Shown: positions 9,555 to 18,855, numbered from the stretch's first letter. The stretch is DNA of 64,000 nucleotides from Clostridiaceae bacterium (GCA_910574345.1 CAJSZV010000003.1:62001-126000); one strand, 5' to 3'. Translations and numbers: made by a program. The notes: generated from the letters alone by a model not told the origin.

Positions 9555-10457
9555 ATGAAAAAAGAAAAGCAACCGGCTGCAGTGAGAAGAAAGAGGAAGA
9601 GAAGCGCGGAAGACTGGATTGTGGATATTCTGGCCTACGGTATTGTTCTCCTTTTAGTCGTATCTATCCTGCTTCCGTTTATGCAGGTGATCACCATCTC
9701 CATGAGCCCGGCTTCTGTGGTGAATAAAACGGGGTTTCACTTAATCCCCACGGAGTTTGATTTCTCCGGCTATAGGCAGATTGCCACAGACGACAACTTT
9801 TGGCACAGTTATCTGGTTACGGTTCTCAGGGCTGCGGCAGGAACGGCCAGCGGTGTTTTGGTAACCCTTTTGACGGCATATCCTCTGGCAAAGACCAATC
9901 TGCCTTACCGTAAAGGCATCATGATGTTTGTCGTCTTTACCATGTATTTTTCCGGCGGTATGATCCCCAAGTACCTGTTGATCAAGAACCTTCACTTGAC
10001 CAACAATTTTCTGGTATACATTCTGCCCTGTCTGATCACCGGCTTTGCCCTTATTATTACGCGGAACTTTTTTATGAGCCTTCCGCCGGCTTTGGAAGAA
10101 TCGGCCAAGATCGACGGCGCCACCAATATACAGGTGCTTCTTAAGGTTTACCTGCCTTTGTCCACGCCGGTTATGGCTACCATCTCTCTTTGGTACTGCG
10201 TGCATCACTGGAATGCATGGATGGACAATATGCTCTATGTGACGAAGAACAGTCTCTATGTTTTGCAGTATGTGATACAGACCATTCTGGCTAACGGGCA
10301 GACGGCGGATATGGAGATGATGTCTGATGTTATCGTCCATACAGAGACCATGAAGATGGCGGCGCTGGTGCTGTCTTTGATTCCCATTGTATGTACCTAC
10401 CCGTTCCTTCAGAAATATTTTGTAAAGGGTATGATGGTAGGGTCTGTCAAAGGATGA
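9555..10457 (+). CDS. Sugar ABC transporter permease (YtcP/LplC type)
   Basis: 300 residues; a basic N-terminus then about six membrane segments. The EAA motif appears as EESAKIDGATNIQVLLKVYL near residues 178-197. AAGGAGG lies before the ATG. It forms the heteromeric channel with the preceding permease. The stop is only 3 bases before the AraC gene, and the regulator's ribosome binding site sits inside this gene's last codons, so the regulator is part of the operon. Confidence 0.9.
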   Translation: MKKEKQPAAVRRKRKRSAEDWIVDILAYGIVLLLVVSILLPFMQVITISMSPASVVNKTGFHLIPTEFDFSGYRQIATDDNFWHSYLVTVLRAAAGTASGVLVTLLTAYPLAKTNLPYRKGIMMFVVFTMYFSGGMIPKYLLIKNLHLTNNFLVYILPCLITGFALIITRNFFMSLPPALEESAKIDGATNIQVLLKVYLPLSTPVMATISLWYCVHHWNAWMDNMLYVTKNSLYVLQYVIQTILANGQTADMEMMSDVIVHTETMKMAALVLSLIPIVCTYPFLQKYFVKGMMVGSVKG

Positions 10458-10460
10458 TGT

Positions 10461-12668
10461 ATGTTTAAGAAGCTGCTCTATATCAATTTGCTTAGTATTA
10501 CGGTTTTGTCGCTGTTTAACTATATTGTGTTTCACAGCATGAACAGCCGGGCCTACCTGGAAAGCTTTAAAGCTTACAATCAGAGAATTACCAACCTGGC
10601 TTTCCAGAATATAGACCGACAGATCATGGAAGCTGCCATGGGGATTCCGCAGCTGTACTTTTCGGACATCAATCAAAATAAAGACATTCTGCTGCCCCAG
10701 GAGGAAAACATCATGGGTTCACCGGCTCCCATCCGGAAGCTGGTGGACCGGTTGGAAGGTCTTCAAAAGGTATATCCCTATGTGGAGAGCCTAGATATTT
10801 TCTACGAAGCCACAAACACGGCGGTTACTGATTTTTCATCGGTTCACCAGGCTGAAACAGAAGAAAAGCTCTCAAAGTATCTTCCGTGGTACGATGAATT
10901 TCGGGCATCCGGGAGGGACGCCTTATTTCTGGAAAATCAGGACGGTTTTTATCCTACGAAAAAGCCGGCAGTAAGCTATATCAAGAAGGTCACTCTGCCA
11001 AAGTGGAAAGGCAGAGGGATCTTTGTTGCTATTCATATTTCTCTGGACTCTTTTCGGAAACTGATCGACGAGGGCAATGGCACTCTTGTACTGATATCGC
11101 CGGATGAGAAGATTCTGTATGTGTCAAAAGGCGGTGAGAGGCAGGTCTGTGAGACCATCCTTGCCATGCTGAGGACGGATAAGATCCAGGAGCTTCCTTT
11201 GGTATCGGTCAATGTTTCCGATGAGGACATTACGGTATTTCCCTATTCCTCCTCAATAACGGGGATGAAATACATCTACTATATTCAGGATAACACCTTT
11301 TATGCAGACTATAATGTGAGGAACCGCATCTTTTTGATGAATTTTTTCCTTTCCATTCTTTTTAACCTGCTGATTCTCATGGTTCTTTCCTGGATCAACC
11401 ATTATACCTTTAAAAAACAGGTATTAAAGGCATCCAGGGAGGCAGGCATTGAGATTAAAGGCGGAAAGGCCAGCATTGATCAGTCTCTGAATGTGCTGGC
11501 CAAGGAGATTCTGACTCTGAATGAAACGGTGCAGTCCTCGAAACCTATGCTCAGGCAGAATGCCGTCCGGGCACTTCTTTTAGGCCGCGAACAGGGAATG
11601 GTGAGAGAAGAGCTGGGAGAGTATCTGTCTTATGACAGTGTCCGCGTAGTTCTGATGTACTGCATTGAGTCCACGGATGTGAATGAGACCATTGAGGCTC
11701 TCCAGGAAATTTTTTTAAACCGAAACAATCTGTATCATGGGCTGTTTACTACCATGGACAGAGGTGGTTTTGTCAGCATACTGATATTTGACAGAAAGAA
11801 TAAGGGGGAAGTATTTGAAGATTTCTCAAAGAGTTTGGGCGAGACTTTAAAGAGCGGTCCCATGGTGTGGGGTGCCGTGTTCTCTTTAGAGAAGGACAAT
11901 ATTAAGCACAGCTACAAAACCGCCGTGGACACAGCCAGATACCGTTTTGTCTACCCGGAGAAAAAAGACCTGCGCTATGAGGAACTAAACCTGGAAGGAA
12001 GAAAGGAAAGCGGAAGCCATCTGAAACTGTTTGATCTGGTGGAGCGGGCGGTCAACAGTGAAAATTATCTGGATTTCAAGTATCATATGGAATCGCTTAT
12101 GGTGTCCTTTAAGGAGGGCAATTATACCATTGATTATTGCCATTCGACTCTGCGGGACCTGGTGGCCCTTCTCTATCAGATCATGAACCAGAAACAGCTG
12201 GATATGTGGATTGTCTTCGGCTATGATATCCGGGAATATTATAAGCAGATTGAGAATATTGATCAGTTTGGGGAATGGATTTTAAATCTCTGTCAGGTTC
12301 TTTTGCAGAATATCCGGCAGAAAAAACAGACAGTGGACACAGATTTGCAGACCCGGCTGACTAAGATGATGGAAGAGAATCTGGAAAACGGAATTTCTCT
12401 TGATTTCCTCTCGGACCAGTTTTCTATGCGGCCCGACGCCTTAAGCCGTCTGTTTAAGCAGATGATGGGAAAGGGATACACCGAATATATTAAGGAAAAG
12501 AAGATGGAGAGAGCCCTGGAGCTTTTGAAAGAGGATAAAAGCGTCAAGGACATCGCCCAGAAGCTGGGATATAACTCTCCCCAGTATTTTATTAAGATCT
12601 TCAAGGAAGTATATGGGGTGACGCCCTATCAGTATAAAAAGGAGCATTTTAAAAATTCGAGAGAATAG
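10461..12668 (+). CDS. Membrane-bound AraC family regulator with extracytoplasmic sensor
   Basis: 735 residues. A membrane segment near residues 5-20, an extracytoplasmic region of about 270 residues (Cache-like by layout), a second membrane segment near 293-317, a cytoplasmic middle region, and a C-terminal AraC double helix-turn-helix near 632-730 (core positions in LDFLSDQFSMRPDALSRLFK and VKDIAQKLGYNSPQYFIKIF). This one-component architecture is common beside LplABC transporters in clostridia. It probably senses an external sugar or the loaded binding protein and activates the transporter and the divergent lyase/sulfatase operon. The signal is unknown. Confidence 0.88.
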   Translation: MFKKLLYINLLSITVLSLFNYIVFHSMNSRAYLESFKAYNQRITNLAFQNIDRQIMEAAMGIPQLYFSDINQNKDILLPQEENIMGSPAPIRKLVDRLEGLQKVYPYVESLDIFYEATNTAVTDFSSVHQAETEEKLSKYLPWYDEFRASGRDALFLENQDGFYPTKKPAVSYIKKVTLPKWKGRGIFVAIHISLDSFRKLIDEGNGTLVLISPDEKILYVSKGGERQVCETILAMLRTDKIQELPLVSVNVSDEDITVFPYSSSITGMKYIYYIQDNTFYADYNVRNRIFLMNFFLSILFNLLILMVLSWINHYTFKKQVLKASREAGIEIKGGKASIDQSLNVLAKEILTLNETVQSSKPMLRQNAVRALLLGREQGMVREELGEYLSYDSVRVVLMYCIESTDVNETIEALQEIFLNRNNLYHGLFTTMDRGGFVSILIFDRKNKGEVFEDFSKSLGETLKSGPMVWGAVFSLEKDNIKHSYKTAVDTARYRFVYPEKKDLRYEELNLEGRKESGSHLKLFDLVERAVNSENYLDFKYHMESLMVSFKEGNYTIDYCHSTLRDLVALLYQIMNQKQLDMWIVFGYDIREYYKQIENIDQFGEWILNLCQVLLQNIRQKKQTVDTDLQTRLTKMMEENLENGISLDFLSDQFSMRPDALSRLFKQMMGKGYTEYIKEKKMERALELLKEDKSVKDIAQKLGYNSPQYFIKIFKEVYGVTPYQYKKEHFKNSRE

Positions 12669-12682
12669 GTTGGGTTGGGGAA

Positions 12683-12702
12683 GGGGCTGCCTGGGCAGCC
12701 CC
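12683..12702. terminator. Hairpin between convergent AraC regulator and asnA
   Basis: GGGGCTGC / GCAGCCCC stem of 8 bp with a CTGG loop, 14 bases after the regulator stop and 6 bases from the asnA stop. It lacks a clear U tract on either strand, so it may be a weak bidirectional terminator. Confidence 0.45.
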
Positions 12703-12708
12703 CATTAT

Positions 12709-13716
12709 CTACAACAACTCAATCCCATGCTCCCTGCAGACCTTCCGCATCTCCTCCGGCCAGATACTGGCCTGGACTTCGCCGATGTGGGCGCGGTCGA
12801 GAAGGAGCATGCACAGCCTGGACTGCCCGATGCCTCCGCCTATGGTGTAAGGCAGTTCCCCGTTCAAAAGCATCCTGTGGTAGGGAAGGGCCCGTCTTTC
12901 TTCGCATCCTGCCTTTTTAAGCTGTTCATCCAGGGAAACTTCGTCTACCCGGATCCCCATGCTGGAGATCTCCAGAGCGCAGCCAAGGGTCTCGAACCAG
13001 AACAGGATATCTCCGTTTAACTGCCAGTCGTCATAGTCCGGCGCCCTTCCGTCGTGGGGCTCGCCGCCCTTTAACTTGTCGCCGATTTTCATGAGGAAGA
13101 CACAGCCGTGTTCTTTTGTGATCAGGTTCTCACGCTCCTTAGGTGTTTTGTCCGGATACTTGTCTTCAAGCTCCTGGGAGTCGATGAAGAAAATATCATC
13201 CGGAAGCCGTTTTACTGCCTGGGGATATTTGTACCACACTTCATGTTCCATATGTTTGATAATCTTGAAAATATTGCGCACCGTATCTTTTAAGGTGTCT
13301 ATGTTTCTCTCTTTCCTGGTTATCACCTTCTCCCAATCCCACTGATCCACATAGCAGGAATGAAGATTGTCGGGAATCTCATCCCGGCGGATGGCGTTCA
13401 TGTTGGTGTAAAGGCCTTCTCCTGGTTTGAAGCCGTAGCGGTGAAGGGCCATGCGCTTCCATTTGGCAAGGGAGTGAACCACCTCAATGGTCTCTTCTGG
13501 AAGAGCGGCCATGTCAAATGCAACGGGACGCTCCACGCCGTTTAAGTCATCGTTTAAGCCGCTGCTTTTTTCAACGAAGAGAGGGGCGGAGATTCTTTCC
13601 AGGTTCATCTCTTTTCCGAATTCTTTTTGAAAGGTGTCTCGGATGTACTTGATGGCCTCCTGGGTCTGACGGATGGTCAGATGGGGGTCGTAGCCTTCCG
13701 GCAATATAAGATTCAT
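12709..13716 (-). CDS. asnA: Aspartate-ammonia ligase (asparagine synthetase A)
   Basis: 335 residues from the ATG at 13716, which has AGGAGGA 7 bases upstream; the ATG at 13722 is too close to that site, and the longer frame to 13791 has no fitting site. It converts aspartate, ammonia and ATP to asparagine, AMP and pyrophosphate. AsnA landmarks are clear: [62 protein letters not shown] and the C-terminal [16 protein letters not shown]. Length matches the family (about 330). It lies 84 bases after the citC-like gene on the same strand with no evident promoter between, so the two are probably cotranscribed. Confidence 0.96.
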   Translation of the reverse strand: MNLILPEGYDPHLTIRQTQEAIKYIRDTFQKEFGKEMNLERISAPLFVEKSSGLNDDLNGVERPVAFDMAALPEETIEVVHSLAKWKRMALHRYGFKPGEGLYTNMNAIRRDEIPDNLHSCYVDQWDWEKVITRKERNIDTLKDTVRNIFKIIKHMEHEVWYKYPQAVKRLPDDIFFIDSQELEDKYPDKTPKERENLITKEHGCVFLMKIGDKLKGGEPHDGRAPDYDDWQLNGDILFWFETLGCALEISSMGIRVDEVSLDEQLKKAGCEERRALPYHRMLLNGELPYTIGGGIGQSRLCMLLLDRAHIGEVQASIWPEEMRKVCREHGIELL

Positions 13717-13800
13717 AATCATATCCTCCTGATATCTTGGGTAATCATACGTACTGCGGGCGCCGCCTGCCAGACCGCCGCCGGCACGCATTACAACAAT

Positions 13801-14883
13801 TTAATAGTGTACCACATCCTGGGCTTCTTTGATAGCCTGAATTATGGGCAGAGCCTGATCAGAGACAAAAAATCTGTAGGTACTTTCGGGTACATAGTCT
13901 TTTAAGGCAGCAAGACAGCCCTCTTTTATCATCTGGCGGACCTTAGAGGCGCTGATGGCTCCGCTTTCATTGGCTCTTCTTGGAATCATATGGAATTCCA
14001 TTCCCTCATATGTCAGTTCTTCTTCCATAACCTGATTATAAATTCCCGTTACCTGGCTGAACGGTTCCTCGCCTGCAAAACGCATGGTGATTCCCAAGGA
14101 GGCGGCAATCTTTTTAAAAATCTCAAGATCCAGTCTGGCGTGAGAGCGGATCACGGTATGGTCATCTTTCAGAAAATAGGAAGGGAAGGTGGCGTTGGAT
14201 ATCATGTAACTGCCGGTTTCGTGGAAGATCACATTGTTCAAATGGGCGCACCCTTCACGCACCAGGTTTTTGCGCACCTCAAAGGGCACCAGGGACACAT
14301 CCTCGGATACTACAAACACATGAAGAATATGGCATCGGGAAGCGGCAGTCTCCACAAGGTACTGGTGTCCAAGGGTAAATGGATTGGCATTCATGATAAC
14401 AGCCCCCGACACGAGAGGACTTTGGAGGGCAGCCGCAGCCTGAAAGGCCATGGATTCCTCTGTCTCTTTCTTTAACCGTGCAAGGTAATCGGAAAATCCT
14501 GTTTTTCGATTTTCCATGAAGACCAGGGTGCGGTTGACTCTTGCGATCTCATAAAACCCCAAATCGGAGAAGAATTTGGCTGTATTGCATTTGGTATATA
14601 AAAATAGGTCCATGATTCCCCGCTCATACTGGTAGTCCATGAGATGGCTGACAATCACATTCATCAGGCCCTCTCCCTGGTGGGCGCTGTCCACAGCCAT
14701 ACAGCGGAGGGTATTTTGAAAGCAGGAGCCGGTGGCAGCCAGCTCGTAATCCTCATCGAAAAGGCCGGCGGAGTAATCTAAGTTCTTGTCCCGCCGGATT
14801 CCCTCTTTCTCCAGCAAAGCGTCCATCTGCATCACCTCCCGGCGGCTTGAAGGACGGATCTGGCTGATATGATATTCAGACAT
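13801..14883 (-). CDS. citC: Citrate lyase ligase-like protein (GNAT plus nucleotidyltransferase)
   Basis: 360 residues. The N-terminal GNAT-type acetyltransferase domain (about 1-125) is followed by a cytidylyltransferase-like domain with NANPFTLGHQYLVE (residues 165-178; the TLGH is the HxGH-type motif) and ISASKVRQMI near the C-terminus. This is the organisation of CitC, which acetylates the prosthetic group of citrate lyase using acetate and ATP. No citD, citE, citF, citG or citX gene is in the window, so this is an orphan copy. AAAGGA precedes the ATG. Its coupling to asnA rather than to citrate lyase makes the physiological substrate uncertain; the family call itself is firm. Confidence 0.85.
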   Translation of the reverse strand: MSEYHISQIRPSSRREVMQMDALLEKEGIRRDKNLDYSAGLFDEDYELAATGSCFQNTLRCMAVDSAHQGEGLMNVIVSHLMDYQYERGIMDLFLYTKCNTAKFFSDLGFYEIARVNRTLVFMENRKTGFSDYLARLKKETEESMAFQAAAALQSPLVSGAVIMNANPFTLGHQYLVETAASRCHILHVFVVSEDVSLVPFEVRKNLVREGCAHLNNVIFHETGSYMISNATFPSYFLKDDHTVIRSHARLDLEIFKKIAASLGITMRFAGEEPFSQVTGIYNQVMEEELTYEGMEFHMIPRRANESGAISASKVRQMIKEGCLAALKDYVPESTYRFFVSDQALPIIQAIKEAQDVVHY

Positions 14884-14912
14884 AAGCTTGTTCCTTTCGT
14901 TTTGATGGTTAT

Positions 14913-14941
14913 ATTATATCGTCATTTAAATATGAAATCAA
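14913..14941 (-). promoter_or_regulatory. Promoter of the citC-like/asnA unit
   Basis: On the minus strand: -35 TTGATT (14941-14936), 17-base spacer, -10 TATAAT (14918-14913), about 30 bases before the citC ATG. Confidence 0.6.
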
Positions 14942-15045
14942 TGGAGTAAAAATTTAAAAAAATATCAAACAAATCACCTGTAATGTGGTAAAATATTTTT
15001 ATAACAGCAGGTATGATTTTGAGAAATGATAAGAGGAGGAGCATC

Positions 15046-15684
15046 ATGGGCAAAGATAAGTTTAATATCACCATCAACAGACTGTACGGCAGCGGGGGCC
15101 GGATCATGGGAAAGAGGCTGTCCGAGGAACTGGGCATTCCCTTTTATGATGAGGAGATTCTTAAGATGGCATCTGAGGAAAGCGCCATCGGGGAGCATCT
15201 TTTCAGGCTGAATGACGAAAAGGCGGGAAGCAATCTGTTTTTCAGGGCTTTGGGGGGATTAAAGACCAGCCTGGAGGAGCCGTCTCTGGACGATGATTTG
15301 ACATCGCCTGAGAATCTGTTTCGCTTCCAGGCCAAGATGATGCGCCATGTGGCTGCGGATCAGTCCTGCATCATTATGGGGCGATGCGCGGATTTTGTGC
15401 TGGGGGCAGCGGGAATCAAGAATCTGGTCCGCCTGTTTGTGTATGCGGACAGTACTACTTGTATCCGGCGGGTCATGGAAGTGGACGGAGTAGACACCAA
15501 GGAGGCCCTGCGCCGGGTGAACCGCATCAGCAAAGAGAGAAGAGATTATTACAAATATTACACGGGCAAGGAGTGGGAGGACATGTCTAACTATGATCTG
15601 CCCATCAACACTACCACATTGGAGCTGGAGCCGGCAGTTCAGCTGGTAAAAGAGTATCTCCGGCTGAGGAATATTAATTTGTAA
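15046..15684 (+). CDS. Cytidylate kinase-like family protein
   Basis: 212 residues from the ATG at 15046, which has AGGAGGA 5 bases upstream; an in-frame ATG at 15013 lacks a site. The N-terminus FNITINRLYGSGGRIMGKRL (residues 5-24) carries a P-loop-like YGSGGR in place of the usual GxxxxGKS/T, which is typical of the cytidylate-kinase-like family (AAA_26/Cytidylate_kin2) common in Firmicutes. Residues SKERRDYYKYYTGKEW near 164-179 are also typical of the family. The family is predicted to phosphorylate a nucleotide or small molecule, but its true substrate is not established. Single-gene unit by appearance. Confidence 0.8.
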   Translation: MGKDKFNITINRLYGSGGRIMGKRLSEELGIPFYDEEILKMASEESAIGEHLFRLNDEKAGSNLFFRALGGLKTSLEEPSLDDDLTSPENLFRFQAKMMRHVAADQSCIIMGRCADFVLGAAGIKNLVRLFVYADSTTCIRRVMEVDGVDTKEALRRVNRISKERRDYYKYYTGKEWEDMSNYDLPINTTTLELEPAVQLVKEYLRLRNINL

Positions 15685-15736
15685 TAAAATTTTAATATTT
15701 TTTCGACACCAATCTGTCGTATTCGAGAAAAAGTTG

Positions 15737-15828
15737 TGTTATACTGAAAAGAACGCTGAGATATGCCAAGTCATCTGCCTGCCGGCTGGTGACAGGTGTC
15801 TCATCAGTCTACTTATTGATACGGCAGG
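15737..15828 (+). promoter_or_regulatory. Extended -10 promoter and leader hairpin of the NlpC/P60 gene
   Basis: TGTTATACT near 15737-15745 fits an extended -10 (TGn plus TATACT) with no good -35. Downstream, CCTGCCG (15778-15784) is the exact complement of CGGCAGG (15822-15828), whose AGG is part of the gene's ribosome binding site. Pairing would close a 37-base loop and partly hide the site. It is not recognisable as a known riboswitch, including the c-di-AMP class often found before such hydrolases. Confidence 0.35.
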
Positions 15829-15838
15829 AGAAGTACTC

Positions 15839-17479
15839 ATGAGTGAAAAAAAAGATTATACAAAATCATTAAGCAGGGCCAGAAGAAGACGGAATCATAA
15901 CGATTATTTCCGTTATCTGATCATAGGACTTATTGTGGCAGCCGCCATTGCCGTAGTTGTAATTATTGGAATAGCCATTAAGAAGGGGTTCTCCGGCGGC
16001 GGAAAGGGGCAGGAAGCCCTGCAGTCCGTGGAAGAGACCACAGAAGAAACCACTGTGGATGAGGAGGCCTCCCGGCAGGCTGAGGAGGAGAGAGTCCACC
16101 AGGAACAGAAAGCGGAGGAAGAGTCCAGGAAGCAGGCGGCCCTGGATGCTTATTCTAATCTGGGTATCGTGCAGGTATCAGGCTATCTGAATGTGAGAAA
16201 GACTCCGGACCCGAACGGCGACATTATCGGCAAGATGCAGGAGAACAGCGTCTGCGAGATTGTGAGCCAGGAAGGGGACTGGTATCAGATTCATTCCGGC
16301 CCTGTGGACGGATATATCGCAGGCCAGTATGTGATAACGGGGGAGGAAGCCAGGGCTCTGGCCGCCGAACAGGTGAAACTGAGAGCCGTCGTTACGGCGG
16401 ACAATGTAAATATCCGCCAGACCCCGGAAATTGCAGACAACAATGTAGTGGCTCAGGCGCTCCTTGACGAGCGGTATGAGGTAGTGGACCAGTTAGACGG
16501 CTGGGTGCAGATCACAAGCGGATATATTTCTGCGGACTTTGTGGAAGTGAAATATGCCCTCAATGAGGCAAGAAAGATGGATTTGAAACAGCAGGCCATC
16601 AACCAGTATCAGAATCTGCTGATCTCCAAGGTGAGCAATTACTTAAACATCCGCAGCACGCCCAAGGACGAAGGCAATTCCAACATCATCGGCAAGCTGC
16701 CGGGCAAGGCGGCAGGCGAGATTCTTGAGACAGAGGACGGCTGGTACAAGATCCGCTCCGGAAATATTACGGGCTATGTGAGCGCTGACAGCCAGTATAC
16801 GGCTACGGGCCAGGAAGCCGTTGATCTTGCGACTCAGTCCGCCTCCCTCATGGCCATTGTCAATACAGACAAACTAAATGTACGGACGTCCCCCAGCACA
16901 GACGCCGGCATCTGGACTCAGATATCCAAAGAAGAGCGGTATCCGGTTCTTGCGCAGATGGACGGTTGGGTGCAGATCGAGCTGGACGGAGGGGACGAGG
17001 ACGAGGGCAATGACAGCGCTTATATTTCCACCAGGGATAATAACGTAGAGGTCCGCTATGCCCTGACAGAAGCGATCAAATTCTCGCCCCTTGAAGAGCT
17101 GGCCAACCAGCAGGCTTCCAGGAGAAATCAGATTGTGAACTTTGCTTTAAAGTATGTAGGCAACCCTTATGTCTGGGGAGGCACCAGCCTGACTAAAGGA
17201 GCGGACTGTTCCGGTTTTGTCCAGTCCGTGCTTCGCAATTACGGTATCAGTCTGCCGAGGACTTCCAGAGAACAGGCCAAGGTGGGACGGGCCATTAACT
17301 CCAGCCAGATGCGTCCGGGTGATCTGATCTTCTATGCCAACAGCAGCGGAACCATTAACCATGTGGCCATGTATATCGGCAATGGACAGATCGTCCATGC
17401 GGCGAGCAGAAGGAGCGGAATTCGGATTTCCACCTGGAATTACCGGAGCCCGGCAAGGATCAGGAATGTGATCGATTAG
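15839..17479 (+). CDS. SH3b-repeat NlpC/P60 cell wall endopeptidase
   Basis: 546 residues from the ATG at 15839 (GCAGGAG upstream); the frame extends to 15734 without a better start. A basic cytoplasmic N-terminus, one membrane segment near residues 26-46, a Gln/Glu-rich linker, four bacterial SH3 domains (recognisable cores YLNVRKTP, NVNIRQTP, YLNIRSTP and LNVRTSP) and a C-terminal NlpC/P60 domain. Catalytic Cys457 is in ADCSGF and His508 in NHVAMYIG; GNPYVWGG starts the domain. It would be a membrane-anchored gamma-D-glutamyl endopeptidase remodelling peptidoglycan, with SH3b domains binding the wall. It is followed by a strong terminator. Confidence 0.93.
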   Translation: MSEKKDYTKSLSRARRRRNHNDYFRYLIIGLIVAAAIAVVVIIGIAIKKGFSGGGKGQEALQSVEETTEETTVDEEASRQAEEERVHQEQKAEEESRKQAALDAYSNLGIVQVSGYLNVRKTPDPNGDIIGKMQENSVCEIVSQEGDWYQIHSGPVDGYIAGQYVITGEEARALAAEQVKLRAVVTADNVNIRQTPEIADNNVVAQALLDERYEVVDQLDGWVQITSGYISADFVEVKYALNEARKMDLKQQAINQYQNLLISKVSNYLNIRSTPKDEGNSNIIGKLPGKAAGEILETEDGWYKIRSGNITGYVSADSQYTATGQEAVDLATQSASLMAIVNTDKLNVRTSPSTDAGIWTQISKEERYPVLAQMDGWVQIELDGGDEDEGNDSAYISTRDNNVEVRYALTEAIKFSPLEELANQQASRRNQIVNFALKYVGNPYVWGGTSLTKGADCSGFVQSVLRNYGISLPRTSREQAKVGRAINSSQMRPGDLIFYANSSGTINHVAMYIGNGQIVHAASRRSGIRISTWNYRSPARIRNVID

Positions 17480-17502
17480 TGAGACTTTAGAAAGAGAAAG
17501 AG

Positions 17503-17559
17503 AATCCCTGGGACAGTCAATGCTTTTAAAGGATTGACTGCCTCAGGGATTGTTGTTTT
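17503..17559 (+). terminator. Rho-independent terminator after the NlpC/P60 gene
   Basis: Two stacked complementary blocks, AATCCCTG/CAGGGATT and CAGTCAAT/ATTGACTG, form a long stem followed by GTTGTTTT. Confidence 0.85.
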
Positions 17560-17697
17560 ACGAAGTACCTCATTGGCTGGGGTCTTTTGCAGTACTAAGT
17601 ACCACTGCAGAGGCAACAAGAGCGGAAGCGGTCCTGAATGGGAATACAACCGCTTCCCGGACGGCCCCCTGCCAACTTCTGAACAAAAAGCCTGCCT

Positions 17698-18780
17698 TTA
17701 TTCGAGAACATAACGGACATACTCCATAAGTACCTTCCGGTCCTCAAAAAGGCCGGGATGATACTCTGCAAAACTGCATTTCCCCTTATAATCTTTCTTA
17801 AAGGCCGGAGAGAAAAGGTCTTTGGGCTGGGGAAGAAAAACAGATGTCTTTTTTGTGTAGCATGTCTGAGGCGTAGCCTTTTTTCTTGCTTCCCTCTCCA
17901 CATATTCTCCTACGCTTTTATGGACGGCCATATCCTCGTAGACCAGATAATAATAGTTTTCATAGTCAGGATAAAAATATTTTAAAGTATCGTTTGGAAG
18001 ATCTATCCGAAGCTCCAGGCAGTTTCCGTCTCCGTGGCAAAAGGCCGTATTTGTCTCCCAGGAAACAGGCTGGGGAAGGGTTACGCAGGATTCCAGTATA
18101 AGGCAGAGAACAGGGTCTTCTTCCCCCAATATGCTGACCTTTTTAAGAAGCTTTTCCTCCTTTAAACGGAAGTCTCCTTCCAAAAAATCCGGGTAGCAGA
18201 GAACAGGAAGAATGAGAGGCATGCCCTCCAAATCCTCCCGGTTGTGGAGCATCAGCATATGGTAAAGGCTTTTGTCATGGGTCAAAAGATAGTCTTTGTA
18301 AACCTCGATCAGCTGCCCGCCGGAGTAGGGATCCTGGCGAAAAATCCCCAGAAAACGTTCCACAGCCTTCTGCTTGAGACTTTCCATCCCCAGAACTTTT
18401 CGATAAGGTCTAATCTTCTTATAGATATCCATGCCTGCGGCTGTGGAAAAATCATAAGGAAGCCCCCAGGCCCCGCATCTTTTCAGCAGAAACGGGATGT
18501 CAAATCCATCTCCGTTAAAATGAACCAGAGTGGTAAAGCCCTTTAAAAATTCAAAAAAGGCAGTGAGAACTTCTTTCTCGGATTCCGGAGAGTCTGCAAA
18601 CCACTGAATCAGTTCCCAGCCCTCTGGTCCTGAAAAAACGCATCCGATCAGATACACCTGATGATAATCTCCGGAAAAACCTGTGGTCTCAATATCGAAA
18701 AAGAGCAGTTTTTCCGAAGGTCCTAAGCGTTCGGGGGGATAGGTGTCAGGAAACAGAAAGGGATGGGTTTCGGTTATCAT
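17698..18780 (-). CDS. YprB-like ribonuclease H-fold exonuclease domain protein
   Basis: 360 residues from the ATG at 18780, preceded by AAGAGG; the open frame to 19083 runs into ruvA and past the predicted promoter, so it is not used. The DEDD-type nuclease motifs are visible: FFDIETTGFSGD (about residues 27-38), HFNGDGFDIPFLL and YHMLMLHNREDLEGM. This matches the YprB RNase-H-like domain (PF13482) found in Firmicutes, predicted to be a 3'-5' exonuclease. The C-terminal part (from about 240) is less conserved. Divergent from ruvA. Confidence 0.85.
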   Translation of the reverse strand: MITETHPFLFPDTYPPERLGPSEKLLFFDIETTGFSGDYHQVYLIGCVFSGPEGWELIQWFADSPESEKEVLTAFFEFLKGFTTLVHFNGDGFDIPFLLKRCGAWGLPYDFSTAAGMDIYKKIRPYRKVLGMESLKQKAVERFLGIFRQDPYSGGQLIEVYKDYLLTHDKSLYHMLMLHNREDLEGMPLILPVLCYPDFLEGDFRLKEEKLLKKVSILGEEDPVLCLILESCVTLPQPVSWETNTAFCHGDGNCLELRIDLPNDTLKYFYPDYENYYYLVYEDMAVHKSVGEYVEREARKKATPQTCYTKKTSVFLPQPKDLFSPAFKKDYKGKCSFAEYHPGLFEDRKVLMEYVRYVLE

Positions 18781-18826
18781 AAAAAATGCCTCTTTTCTGG
18801 TGTTGATTTTGGATTTTTGCGTTTCT

Positions 18827-18855
18827 ATTATAAACAGAAACCTTTTTTGGGTCAA
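18827..18855 (-). promoter_or_regulatory. Promoter of the YprB-like gene
   Basis: Minus strand: -35 TTGACC (18855-18850), 17-base spacer, -10 TATAAT (18832-18827), about 47 bases before the ATG at 18780. Confidence 0.65.

Noticed and set aside
9741-10676. 311-residue open frame on the minus strand
   Set aside because: It is antisense to the second permease and the start of the AraC gene, which have firm family motifs; its product is His/Arg/Gln-rich with no domain and no ribosome binding site.
17624-17657. GGAAGCGGT/ACCGCTTCC inverted repeat
   Set aside because: A 9-bp stem with a 16-base loop and no T tract near the 3' end of the YprB-like gene; not distinctive enough to call a terminator.
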